From NCBI GenBank assembly GCA_964482135.1, contig CAYZWF010000007.1:1-64000 (forward strand): a stretch of 64,000 bases of DNA, read 5' to 3'. The stretch is from UBA11136 sp964482135 (GTDB taxonomy: Bacteria > Pseudomonadota > Alphaproteobacteria > UBA11136). The notes under the pieces were generated by a model. That model made no database searches. It saw only the letters and a program-made list of their open reading frames with translations, and was not told the DNA's origin. Below are positions 42,224 to 50,419 of the stretch, piece after piece (position 1 is the first letter of the stretch; each line of letters begins with the position of its first letter). The position numbers and the translations under genes were made by a program.

Positions 42224-43238
42224 GGCTCAACAGTCTGTTTAGAGTGTCACTATTTTCTTTAAAATCAAAGTCTTTTACGACTCTATTCATGCTTTGCGAA
42301 AGCGCGACTCTGGCTCTCGACTGCTGCGAAAGCGGCCGCGCGCCTTCTGCCACCGCCGCCATTTCATCCATCTCGCCGTTACAGTGGAGGACCAGATCAC
42401 AGCCCGCCTCCAGCGCTACCGCCGCGCGCCACGCCATGTCCCCGTCGAGCGCCTTCATAGAGAGATCATCGGAAACCAGAACGCCGTCAAAACCCATATG
42501 ACCACGGATAATTCCTGCGATCACGGCGGGGGACATGGTGGCGGGGTGCTCGGGGTCCAAGGCCTCGTAGACCACATGGGCGGTCATGGCCCAGGGCATG
42601 TCCGAGAGTTCACGGAAGGGTATGAAATCATGATTTTCGAGCTCCTCCCGCGAGACATCCACCACGGGAAGACTCTCATGGCTGTCACAGGTGGCCCGGC
42701 CATGGCCGGGGATATGCTTGATGACAGGGGTGACGCCGCCATCGAGAAACCCCTCACAGACCCTGCGCCCCAAAAATACAGCCATTTCGGGGTCGTCGGC
42801 GAAGGCCCGCGAGCCGATAATGTCATGGGCGTCGGGCTGAGGCAGGTCAAGCACCGGCGCGCAATCCACATCTATGCCCAGATCGGTGAGTTCCACAGCC
42901 ATCAGGCGGGCATTGAGATAGGCCGCCTCCCCGCCTTTCTCGCGGTCGCGCCTCGCCAAATCCCCGAGTGTCCCGGCCGCAGGCGCGTCGCGCCACTGGG
43001 GCGGTTGTAGACGGGCCACCTTGCCGCCTTCCTGATCGATCAGGATGGGGGCGTCGCCACGGCCCACGCAATCGCGCAAATCCCCGGTCAAGGCCCGGAT
43101 CTGGCCGGGCGTCCGGCAATTGCGGGCGAAAAGGATGAAGCCCAGGGGATCGGCGCGGGAAAAAAATTGCCGTTCCCGCTCATCCAGGGTTTCGCCGGCG
43201 CATCCAAAAATCACAGCGGCGGGGGACGAGATGTTCAT
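42216..43238 (-). CDS. nagZ: Beta-N-acetylhexosaminidase NagZ
   Basis: A 340-residue glycoside hydrolase family 3 enzyme that trims N-acetylglucosamine from recycled muropeptides. The motif KHIPGHGRATCDSHESLPVVD contains the family's His acid/base loop, and VLVSDDLSMKAL holds the catalytic Asp. No signal peptide, so it is cytosolic. It lies 15 nt after the SPOR gene. Its coding end overlaps the M50 gene. Confidence 0.95.
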   Translation of the reverse strand: MNISSPAAVIFGCAGETLDERERQFFSRADPLGFILFARNCRTPGQIRALTGDLRDCVGRGDAPILIDQEGGKVARLQPPQWRDAPAAGTLGDLARRDREKGGEAAYLNARLMAVELTDLGIDVDCAPVLDLPQPDAHDIIGSRAFADDPEMAVFLGRRVCEGFLDGGVTPVIKHIPGHGRATCDSHESLPVVDVSREELENHDFIPFRELSDMPWAMTAHVVYEALDPEHPATMSPAVIAGIIRGHMGFDGVLVSDDLSMKALDGDMAWRAAVALEAGCDLVLHCNGEMDEMAAVAEGARPLSQQSRARVALSQSMNRVVKDFDFKENSDTLNRLLSHV

Positions 43239-43253
43239 TTACAAGAAGCCCGC

Positions 43254-44207
43254 TCAGGGTCTGATAACAAGACAGCCGGCTTTGCGTTTCGCCAGTTCGG
43301 AACAGATACTCTTGGCTGCGGATTCGCTCGCCAGCGGACCGGCGCGAAGGCGGAAAAAGACCCCCTTGGGACCAAGGTCCGCGCGCTGGTACGAGGGAGT
43401 CATGGTGGCCAACAGGTCCTTATGCTGTCCCTGCACGCGGGTCCAGCCCTTGCTCGCGGCATCCTCGCTGCGAAAGGCGCCAAGCTGAACCTGATAACCG
43501 CCAGCGGCAGGTACGGCGGCAGGCGCGGCAACCGCTTTGGGCGCGGGGGCGGCCGGGGCAAGCTGCCGGGGCCTCTGCGCCTGGGGTACGGGCGGCGGCG
43601 ACGGCGGCTCGTCGGATTCAAACCGGGGCGGTAACTGCTGGGGAAGGACCGGGATCGGAATATCGGAAAGCTGCCCGGTTTTGGGAAACGAGGGCGCAGG
43701 AATTTCCGGTGTAGCCGCCTGGCCACGGGGCAAGGGAGTCTCGGGAGGCGAGAGAAGCCGCTCCACGGTGGGCGCCTGGGCCGATGGGTCGACGCGGTTG
43801 TATATCAGTTTGTCCTGGTCGGGAATTTCCATGCCACCCGGCTTGTCGGGACGCACTCTGGTGGGATTCACGTCCGCCTTGATCAAGGGCGGCGTGCTGT
43901 CCGAGCCGTCTTGGTGTCCTTGCTGATAACTGAACCAGATAATAAAGGCGAAGAATCCGAAAGAAACGATCACCGCCAGGATTCTCATAGAACGGCGGCG
44001 CTGCGCGGCCGGGTCCGCTGAACCGGGACGCAGGCCTTCCTGCTCCTGAGGCGAAAAGGTGTCCCGCTGCTGCGAGAAAAACCCCGGCTGTTTGCGGGGG
44101 GGCTCTCCGGGAGCCCCGCCGGGACCATTGGGACCACTGGGACCGCCCGGATAATTTCCCTGATAATTACCCGGATAGTTTCCGGGAGGGCCTTGATCGG
44201 AAGGCAT
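43254..44207 (-). CDS. SPOR-domain membrane protein
   Basis: A 317-residue bitopic membrane protein. The N terminus (1-70) is Gly/Pro/Asn-rich and low in complexity, with three NYPGNY-type repeats. One membrane helix spans about 75-94 (ILAVIVSFGFFAFIIWFSY). A Pro-rich linker leads to a C-terminal SPOR domain (about 236-317; YQVQLGAFRSEDAA, then FFRLRAGPL), which binds peptidoglycan stripped of stem peptides at the division site. So it is probably a septal protein, cytosol to periplasm. It starts at the last base of argS (1-nt overlap). Confidence 0.9.
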   Translation of the reverse strand: MPSDQGPPGNYPGNYQGNYPGGPSGPNGPGGAPGEPPRKQPGFFSQQRDTFSPQEQEGLRPGSADPAAQRRRSMRILAVIVSFGFFAFIIWFSYQQGHQDGSDSTPPLIKADVNPTRVRPDKPGGMEIPDQDKLIYNRVDPSAQAPTVERLLSPPETPLPRGQAATPEIPAPSFPKTGQLSDIPIPVLPQQLPPRFESDEPPSPPPVPQAQRPRQLAPAAPAPKAVAAPAAVPAAGGYQVQLGAFRSEDAASKGWTRVQGQHKDLLATMTPSYQRADLGPKGVFFRLRAGPLASESAAKSICSELAKRKAGCLVIRP

Positions 44208-45961
44208 TATCGCATCTCCTCGAGGGGCTCGACGCCGAACATTTCCAGGCCCAGGGCAACGACCAGAGCCACGGAACGCACCAAAGCCATCCGCGCCACG
44301 GTCAATTCCTCGTCATCTTGAACGATAAAACGCAATTGCGCATCATCTTTGCCCTTGTTCCAGAGCGCGTGAAAAGCCGCCGCCAGGTCGTAAAGATAGA
44401 AAGCACAACGGTGGGGTTCATGCGCCTCCGCGGCACTTTCAACCATCCGCGGCCAGGATGCGAGCTGCTTGATCAAAGCAAGCTCGGACTCATCGGTCAA
44501 GCGGTGTAAAGGCGCCGCCGCCAGAGTCGCCGTGGAAAGGTCAATATCAGGCAGCTCTTCCTTCACCAGCCGCATCACCGAATGGCTTCTGGCATGGGCA
44601 TATTGGACGTAGAACACCGGGTTATCGCGGGATTGCTCCGTAACCTTGGCGAAATCGAAATCCAGCGGCGCATCGTTCTTGCGGGTCAGCATGATAAAGC
44701 GCACCACGCCCTTGCCTACCCTGTCCACCACATCACGCAGGGTCACGAAACTTCCCGAGCGTTTCGACATCTTCACCGGCTCGCCTTTATCACTGAGGTT
44801 GACCAGGGCCGTGAGTTTCACGTCGAGCGCCCCCTTGCCTTCCGTTATTGCCGCCACGGCGGCCTTCATGCGCTTCACATAGCCGCCGTGATCCACCCCC
44901 CAGACATCGATCATGTTGGAAAAGCCACGCCGTGCCTTGTCGCGGTGATAGGCTATATCGGAGGCGAAATAGGTCCAGCTGCCGTCGGACTTCTTTAAGG
45001 GCCGGTCGCTATCGTCGCCAAAATTGGTGGACCGGAACAGCCATTGCTGGCGTTCCTCCCAGTCATCGGGCTTCTTGCCCTTGGGCGGCTCCAGAACGCC
45101 CTCATAAATCAGGTCTTGGTCGAGAAGAAACCGATAGCAACTCTCCACCTCGCCCGCCTCCTGAAGCGCCAACTCCGAGGTAAACACCCCGTGGCGAACC
45201 CCCAGAACGGCCAAGTCCTCCTTGATCAGCTCCATCATCTCCCGCACGGCCACGTCCCGGAAGGTCTCCATCCAGGCCGCCTCGTCCTGATCCAGCCATT
45301 TTTCGCCGTCCCGCGCGGCGATCATTTCGCCCACCGGTCTGAGATAATCGCCGGGATAGAGACCCTCGGGAATATCGCCGATGGTCTCGCCGCAGGCCTC
45401 GCGATAACGCAGATAGACCGAGCGCGCCAGTTGCGCCACCTGGGCTCCGGCATCGTTGATATAGAACTCCCGGGTCACGTCATATCCGGCTTTTTCCAAC
45501 AACGAAGCCAGCACATCCCCCACCACCGCGCCGCGGGCATGGCCCACATGTATGGGGCCGGTGGGATTGGCGGAAACGAATTCCACATTTACCTTTTCGC
45601 CGCCGCCGAGATCGCTGACGCCGAACTCCGCGCCGCTTTCGAGAATTTCCGCCAACTGGGTTTTCCAGAAAGAGGGCTTCATCCGCAGATTAATGAATCC
45701 CGGTCCCGCTACTTCCACGCCCGCCACATCTTCGTGCTGTTCCAGTTCCCCAGAGATCAGATCGGCAATGTCCCTGGGCTTCATCTTCGCCTGTTTGGCC
45801 AGCACCAGGGCCGCGTTGGAGGCCACGTCGCCGTGATCGGGGTCGCGCGGCGCCTCCACCAATGCCCGGCTGCAATCGAGCCCGCCGGGCAGCGCCTCCC
45901 TCTCGGAAAGTCCCCTCACCGTTTCCTCCACCAGCGCCTGAAGCCGTTTATGAAAGGTCAT
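44207..45961 (-). CDS. argS: Arginyl-tRNA synthetase
   Basis: A 584-residue class I synthetase. The HIGH motif is HVGHARG (about 132-138; preceded by SANPTGPI), and the KMSK-like motif is PVKMSKRSGSF (about 395). The N-terminal ArgS additional domain (1-95) and the C-terminal anticodon-binding domain with YVQYAHARSHSV are complete. The start overlaps dgt by 4 nt and the end touches the SPOR gene by 1 nt, so all three are on one transcript. Length is normal. Confidence 0.98.
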   Translation of the reverse strand: MTFHKRLQALVEETVRGLSEREALPGGLDCSRALVEAPRDPDHGDVASNAALVLAKQAKMKPRDIADLISGELEQHEDVAGVEVAGPGFINLRMKPSFWKTQLAEILESGAEFGVSDLGGGEKVNVEFVSANPTGPIHVGHARGAVVGDVLASLLEKAGYDVTREFYINDAGAQVAQLARSVYLRYREACGETIGDIPEGLYPGDYLRPVGEMIAARDGEKWLDQDEAAWMETFRDVAVREMMELIKEDLAVLGVRHGVFTSELALQEAGEVESCYRFLLDQDLIYEGVLEPPKGKKPDDWEERQQWLFRSTNFGDDSDRPLKKSDGSWTYFASDIAYHRDKARRGFSNMIDVWGVDHGGYVKRMKAAVAAITEGKGALDVKLTALVNLSDKGEPVKMSKRSGSFVTLRDVVDRVGKGVVRFIMLTRKNDAPLDFDFAKVTEQSRDNPVFYVQYAHARSHSVMRLVKEELPDIDLSTATLAAAPLHRLTDESELALIKQLASWPRMVESAAEAHEPHRCAFYLYDLAAAFHALWNKGKDDAQLRFIVQDDEELTVARMALVRSVALVVALGLEMFGVEPLEEMR

Positions 45962-47115
45962 TGCAGTCCCTCATGCACGCCCAGGGCATAGCGGTCCGTC
46001 ATACCAGCCACATAATCGGCCACCGCGCGCGCGGTTTGGGGGCTGCCCGGCACATCACAGCGCGGCTGCCATTCCTCGGGAAGCTGGTCGGGAGTGTCGT
46101 GAAAGTGGCGGAAAAGCTCTTCTACGACCCGCCGCGCCTTGTCGGTCATGGTGTTGACCCTGGCATGGCGGTACATGGAAGAAAACAGAAACTCCTTCAG
46201 CGCCTTGTCGTTTTTCCGCATCTCGTCGGAGAACACAGCCGTGGGTGAACCAAGATCGCGGATGTCCTGGGCCGATTGGGGTTTGGCCTCGGCCAGCCGG
46301 GCGCGGGTTTCCTCAAGAAGGTCGGTAACCATGAGATTGATCATGCGCCGCACCGTTTCATGAATCAGGCGCGAAAGCTCCAGACCGGGGTATTTCTCTT
46401 CCACCCCGCTCAGCACGGGACCGGCCAAGGGCACTTCTTTCAGGGCCTCGATGGAGAAAAGCCCGGCCCGCAAACCGTCGTCGATATCGTGGTTGTTATA
46501 GGCGATATCGTCGGCCAGCGCGGCAATCTGGGCCTCCAGTCCGGCATGGGTATGAAGCTCCAGATCGTGTGTTTTCACATAGTCGGCGATGGTGGTGGGC
46601 AGCGGATCGCATCCCTCTCCCACCAACGGTCCGTTATGTTTCACCACCCCTTCCAGGGTCTCCCATGTGAGGTTAAGCCCGTCGAACTCGGCATAGCGCC
46701 GTTCCAGCGTGGTCAGGATACGCAACGCCTGGTCGTTGTGATCAAAGCCGCCATAAGGTTCCATGGCCTTGTCCAGGGCCTCCTCCCCGGCATGGCCGAA
46801 GGGCGTATGGCCAAGATCATGGGCCAGCGCCACAGCCTCGGCCACATCCTCGTTGCCGCCCAGCGCCCGGCTTACCGAACGGGCGATCTGCGACACCTCG
46901 AGACTGTGGGTGAGCCTGGTGCGGTAATTGTCACCTTCATGGAAAACGAAGACCTGGGTCTTGTATTTGAGCCGCCGGAAGGCCGCGGAATGGATGATGC
47001 GGTCGCGATCGCGCTGGAACGACGAGCGGCTCGCGCTTTCCGGCTCGTCGTGAAAACGGCCGCGGCTGATCTCGGGCCGGCAGGCATAGGGAGCAAGGTT
47101 GAGGACGGCGTTCAT
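45958..47115 (-). CDS. dgt: Deoxyguanosinetriphosphate triphosphohydrolase-like
   Basis: A 385-residue HD-domain dNTP triphosphohydrolase. The metal-binding His residues lie in NYRTRLTHSLEVSQIARS (about 62-79) and AEAVALAHDLGHTPFGHAGEEAL (about 93-115), the classic HD pair. It follows the alphaproteobacterial form, shorter than E. coli Dgt. It is the first gene of the long leftward run that continues with argS. It is divergent from erpA, 139 nt apart. Confidence 0.95.
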   Translation of the reverse strand: MNAVLNLAPYACRPEISRGRFHDEPESASRSSFQRDRDRIIHSAAFRRLKYKTQVFVFHEGDNYRTRLTHSLEVSQIARSVSRALGGNEDVAEAVALAHDLGHTPFGHAGEEALDKAMEPYGGFDHNDQALRILTTLERRYAEFDGLNLTWETLEGVVKHNGPLVGEGCDPLPTTIADYVKTHDLELHTHAGLEAQIAALADDIAYNNHDIDDGLRAGLFSIEALKEVPLAGPVLSGVEEKYPGLELSRLIHETVRRMINLMVTDLLEETRARLAEAKPQSAQDIRDLGSPTAVFSDEMRKNDKALKEFLFSSMYRHARVNTMTDKARRVVEELFRHFHDTPDQLPEEWQPRCDVPGSPQTARAVADYVAGMTDRYALGVHEGLQ

Positions 47116-47185
47116 ACTGCCCGGAAACTACCGGCTTCCCCTCTTTCAGGCAATCATCCTTTAGCGTCAAAGAGCGTGTGAAAAA

Positions 47186-47213
47186 TTGACATTTGGGGGT
47201 TTCGCCCTACATA
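47186..47213 (+). promoter_or_regulatory. Sigma-70-like promoter for erpA
   Basis: TTGACA (47186-47191) and TACATA (47208-47213) are 16 nt apart, 42 nt before the erpA ATG. The first box is a perfect consensus; the second matches four of six bases. Confidence 0.5.
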
Positions 47214-47254
47214 AGGGACAGTATCTAGTCTCAATCACAGGGTAATATCTCCCT

Positions 47255-47635
47255 ATGACCGAAGCATCGCAGGAAATTCAGTCTCCTCCCGACCAGGGAA
47301 ACACGGAACGCGCCGTGAGCCTCAGCGCGGCCGCGGCCAAGCGCGTCCTCACCCTGATGGAGAGTGAGGAACACAAGGGACAGAATCTGCGCATCGCCGT
47401 TTCCGGCGGCGGCTGTCAGGGCTTCTCCTATGGCTTTTCCTTCGATGGCGCGGTCAACGAGGATGACCATACCTTTACCCGCGACGGCGCCACCCTGGTG
47501 GTGGACGACGTCTCTCTGGACCTTTTGGCCGGTTCCGAGGTGGATTTCGTGGAAGACCTCATGGGCGCCTATTTCCGGGTCACCAATCCCAATGCCGACT
47601 CCACCTGCGGCTGCGGCACCTCTTTCTCCGTATAG
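47255..47635 (+). CDS. erpA: Iron-sulfur cluster insertion protein ErpA
   Basis: A 126-residue A-type iron-sulfur carrier. The three cluster Cys are present: Cys54 (SGGGCQGFSYGF), Cys118 and Cys120 (STCGCGTSF). It hands [4Fe-4S] clusters to apo-enzymes. A hydrophilic 20-residue leader precedes the conserved domain. It is monocistronic: a promoter lies upstream and a strong terminator follows 29 nt after its stop. An iron-regulated control is plausible but no box was seen. Confidence 0.95.
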   Translation: MTEASQEIQSPPDQGNTERAVSLSAAAAKRVLTLMESEEHKGQNLRIAVSGGGCQGFSYGFSFDGAVNEDDHTFTRDGATLVVDDVSLDLLAGSEVDFVEDLMGAYFRVTNPNADSTCGCGTSFSV

Positions 47636-47664
47636 CCGCCCGGACCATCGTGCTAGGCTTGAAG

Positions 47665-47688
47665 CCCGCGTATCATACGCGGGTTTTT
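47665..47688 (+). terminator. Rho-independent terminator after erpA
   Basis: A perfect 8-bp stem, CCCGCGTA with TACGCGGG (TCA loop), followed by TTTTT. Confidence 0.93.
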
Positions 47689-47713
47689 CATGTGAGGGAG
47701 CCTCGGTAACACA

Positions 47714-48508
47714 GTGAAAATCGCCACCTGGAACGTGAATTCGGTGCGGGCGCGGCTGGCCCATCTGCTGGACTGGCTGGAGAAGGCCAAACCCGACATG
47801 GTGCTGTTGCAGGAACTCAAATGCCAGCAAGACGCCTTCCCGGCCCTGGAGATCGAATCCGCCGGCTATAACTGCGCGCTGCGGGGCCAGAAATCCTATA
47901 ACGGCGTGGCCATCCTCTCGCGCACCCCCTTGGAAGACGTGATTACCGAACTGCCAGGTGACGTGGCGGATGAACAGGCGCGCTATGTGGAGGCGGTGAC
48001 CGGATTCGGCGACGGCGTAATCCGCGTCGCCTCCATCTATCTGCCCAACGGCAACCCCGTGGAGAGCGAGAAATACCCCTACAAGCTGACCTGGATGGAA
48101 CGGCTCACCGCCCATGCCGAGAATCTTCTCGCTCATGAGGAACCGCTGGTGCTGGGCGGCGATTACAACGTCATCCCCAGAGACGATGACGTCTACAACC
48201 CAGACTCCTGGCGCGAGGACGCCCTGGCCCGGCCCGAAACCCGCGCCCGCTTCCGCACCCTTCTCAATCTCGGATTAACCGACGCCGTTCTCGCCACCGA
48301 CCCCGGCGGCGGCGGCTATACCTTCTGGGATTACAAGGCCGGGGCCTGGAACAAGGATCATGGCCTGCGCATCGATCACTTTCTGCTCTCGCCCCAGGCC
48401 GCTGACCGGCTAACTGGGTGCGGCATCGACCGCGGGCCGAGAGGGCTGGAAAAACCCTCCGACCACACCCCGGTATGGTGCGAACTGGACGAGGCAGCCC
48501 CTTACTGA
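47714..48508 (+). CDS. xth: Exodeoxyribonuclease III
   Basis: A 264-residue ExoIII/APE-type enzyme with apurinic endonuclease and 3'-phosphatase/exonuclease activity in base excision repair. Motifs: MKIATWNVNSVRAR (metal-site Asn), LLQELKCQ (Glu), LGGDYNVIP (Asp-Asn), and the C-terminal KPSDHTPVW (His). The start is GTG 47714, fixed by homology because the encoded MKIATWN is the invariant N terminus. It lies after the erpA terminator, so it needs its own promoter. Length is normal. Confidence 0.96.
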   Translation: MKIATWNVNSVRARLAHLLDWLEKAKPDMVLLQELKCQQDAFPALEIESAGYNCALRGQKSYNGVAILSRTPLEDVITELPGDVADEQARYVEAVTGFGDGVIRVASIYLPNGNPVESEKYPYKLTWMERLTAHAENLLAHEEPLVLGGDYNVIPRDDDVYNPDSWREDALARPETRARFRTLLNLGLTDAVLATDPGGGGYTFWDYKAGAWNKDHGLRIDHFLLSPQAADRLTGCGIDRGPRGLEKPSDHTPVWCELDEAAPY

Positions 48509-48631
48509 GCCCCGCCCCCGCTGTTTTTCCCTGCATTTTCCTGCGACATTTGTTCCCAGCCGATTGCCCGAACCGACCCCAGACCTATATGGTGATGGAT
48601 AGAAACCATTCCCGCCTCACAGGAGACCACC

Positions 48632-49216
48632 ATGCAGTGCCGTAACACCAAAGAATCCTACGGAAGACTGTCCATCACCCTGCATTGGCTCATCGCGTTG
48701 CTGGTTCTCGGCATGCTGGCGGTGGGCTATGTGATGGAGTTCGCCCTGCCCGAGGGCAGTGACGACATCGAAGACGTCATGAAATTCTATCACGTCTCCA
48801 CCGGCTTTCTGGTGCTGGGCCTCATGGTGTTTCGCCTGATCTGGGTCCATGTGAGCGGCCTGCCCGACCCTGCCCCCGATCTAGAGGAATGGGAGGCAAA
48901 GGTGTCAAAAGCCGTGCATTGGGGCCTCTATGCCCTACTCATCGCCATGCCCATCACCGGCTATGTGATGTCGGCCAGCGGCGGCAAGGAAGGCGAACCG
49001 GAGCGCATCCTGCCCTTCTTCACGCCGGGGGTGGTTCCCAACATCGTCGGCCGCGACCACGACCTCCACGAATTCATGGAGGACGTCCACCTCTATCTGT
49101 CCTTTGTGGTCCTGGCGATTGTGGCGGCGCATATCGGCGCCGCGCTGAAGCATCATTTTGTGCTTCATGACGGCGTGTTGGCCCGTATGCTGCCCCATCT
49201 CGAGAAGAAGGATTAA
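48632..49216 (+). CDS. Cytochrome b561-like membrane protein
   Basis: A 194-residue integral membrane protein with four helices and His residues placed as in prokaryotic cytochrome b561: His18 in helix 1, His54 in helix 2, and His153 and His167 in helix 4, enough to bind two haems b. The middle loop (GGKEGEPERILPFFTPG) is cytosolic or periplasmic. Such proteins shuttle electrons from the quinone pool to unknown partners. The start is ATG 48632. The stop overlaps the end of the next, opposing gene by 4 nt. Confidence 0.88.
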   Translation: MQCRNTKESYGRLSITLHWLIALLVLGMLAVGYVMEFALPEGSDDIEDVMKFYHVSTGFLVLGLMVFRLIWVHVSGLPDPAPDLEEWEAKVSKAVHWGLYALLIAMPITGYVMSASGGKEGEPERILPFFTPGVVPNIVGRDHDLHEFMEDVHLYLSFVVLAIVAAHIGAALKHHFVLHDGVLARMLPHLEKKD

Positions 49217-49722
49217 TCAATCCAGGGCGTGAGGCGCGGCAGCCAGCGCGGCACATTGGTCTTGTAGCGCATGTAATCGGAACCGAAACGCTTCTCCAGA
49301 TCCTTCTCCTCGAAGAGGGGGAGGTAAATGCTGTTGGCGGCGAAGAACACCACCAGCCACACGGCCAGGGGCAGTGATCCGAAAAACAGGGCTTCGGCCG
49401 CAAGAAGAAACAACACCCCGGAGATCATGGGGTTGCGAACATGGCGATAGGGGCCGAGCACCACCAACCTCTTCGGTGGCGCCCAGGGAGCCGGGGTGCC
49501 CTCGCCCACGGTGAGGAAATCGCGGCAGGTCCACAGCGCCAGCACCAGCCCCAGCGCCGCGCACCCCAGCGCCGCCCAGAACCGCCACAGTTGTGGCGTG
49601 GCCTGATCCGGGGCATAAGCCCCCTCCACAGTCCCCCATGTGGCCCAGAGGATGAGGGCAGGAATCACCACCAGAACATTGCCCGGCAGGATGAGAAGCG
49701 CCTTCACAAATTCCTTATTCAT
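49213..49722 (-). CDS. ICMT-family membrane methyltransferase
   Basis: A 169-residue membrane protein of the isoprenylcysteine carboxyl methyltransferase/phospholipid methyltransferase superfamily. Four helices lead to the signature GPYRHVRNPM (about 95-104) and the C-terminal FEEKDLEKRFGSDYMRYKTNVPRW, which together bind S-adenosylmethionine. I use ATG 49722, which overlaps the stop of the DUF2238 gene by 4 nt (coupled); the longer frame has no homology. The substrate cannot be inferred. A second related protein is at 52340. Confidence 0.85.
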   Translation of the reverse strand: MNKEFVKALLILPGNVLVVIPALILWATWGTVEGAYAPDQATPQLWRFWAALGCAALGLVLALWTCRDFLTVGEGTPAPWAPPKRLVVLGPYRHVRNPMISGVLFLLAAEALFFGSLPLAVWLVVFFAANSIYLPLFEEKDLEKRFGSDYMRYKTNVPRWLPRLTPWID

Positions 49723-50384
49723 CTCCGCCTTCTCGCTTTCGAGCGGCGCCGTTCCCACATGGCGGCGGCGGCCATGGTGAGAAGTGCGCCGAGCATAGCC
49801 AGGGTGGAATCCTTCTGGGCATCGAAGGGGTCGCCCTGGGTGCCGAGGAAGGCCATGGCCGCCTCGGGATCGACGATGGAGGCGGCCCACCATTCGATGA
49901 TTTCGTAACAGGCGGAAAAGGTAGCCACCATGCAAAAGGCGAGGAAATTAGCCCAGCCGGTGGGAATCTTCACCGCCCGCAGAAAAATCTCGCGGAAGGG
50001 ATAGGCGATCAGGACGCCGAAGGCGAAATGGATGACCCGGTCATAATGATTGCGTTCCCAGCCCCAGGCCTCGCTCATCCAGAAACCCAGCGGCGTCTCG
50101 GAATAAGTGTAGTGGGAGCCCACCGCATGAAGGGCGAGAAAGACCGCAATCAACACATAGGAGAGTTCGGAAAAGGCGAAACTGCGATAGGTCAGCACCA
50201 AGGACGGCACGGTGATGAAGATCAGAATATTTTCCAGCAGCCAGTCGGGGCGGTGCAGCGGCGTCACCGCCAGCGCCAGCCAGAAGACCCCGTAGAGCAC
50301 AGCCACGCCCTGCAACAGCCGGTTGCTGTGGAAATCACGGGGGATACTGGCGGTACGTGCGGTGGTGATCATGCCGCCGATCAT
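49719..50384 (-). CDS. DUF2238 membrane protein
   Basis: A 221-residue protein of the DUF2238 (YjdF-like) family with about six membrane helices. The family blocks SHYTYSETPLGFWMSEAWGWERNHYDRVIHF and ACYEIIEWWAA are clear, with His and Glu residues inside the membrane. The function is unknown. The stop overlaps the ICMT-like gene by 4 nt. The likely start is ATG 50384 or the second Met at 50372. It lies just 36 nt after the ilvD stop, so it may be expressed with ilvD. Confidence 0.87.
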   Translation of the reverse strand: MIGGMITTARTASIPRDFHSNRLLQGVAVLYGVFWLALAVTPLHRPDWLLENILIFITVPSLVLTYRSFAFSELSYVLIAVFLALHAVGSHYTYSETPLGFWMSEAWGWERNHYDRVIHFAFGVLIAYPFREIFLRAVKIPTGWANFLAFCMVATFSACYEIIEWWAASIVDPEAAMAFLGTQGDPFDAQKDSTLAMLGALLTMAAAAMWERRRSKARRRR

Positions 50385-50419
50385 AATGTTTACCGCCCGT
50401 TTCCGGAAGGGCGGCGCAG

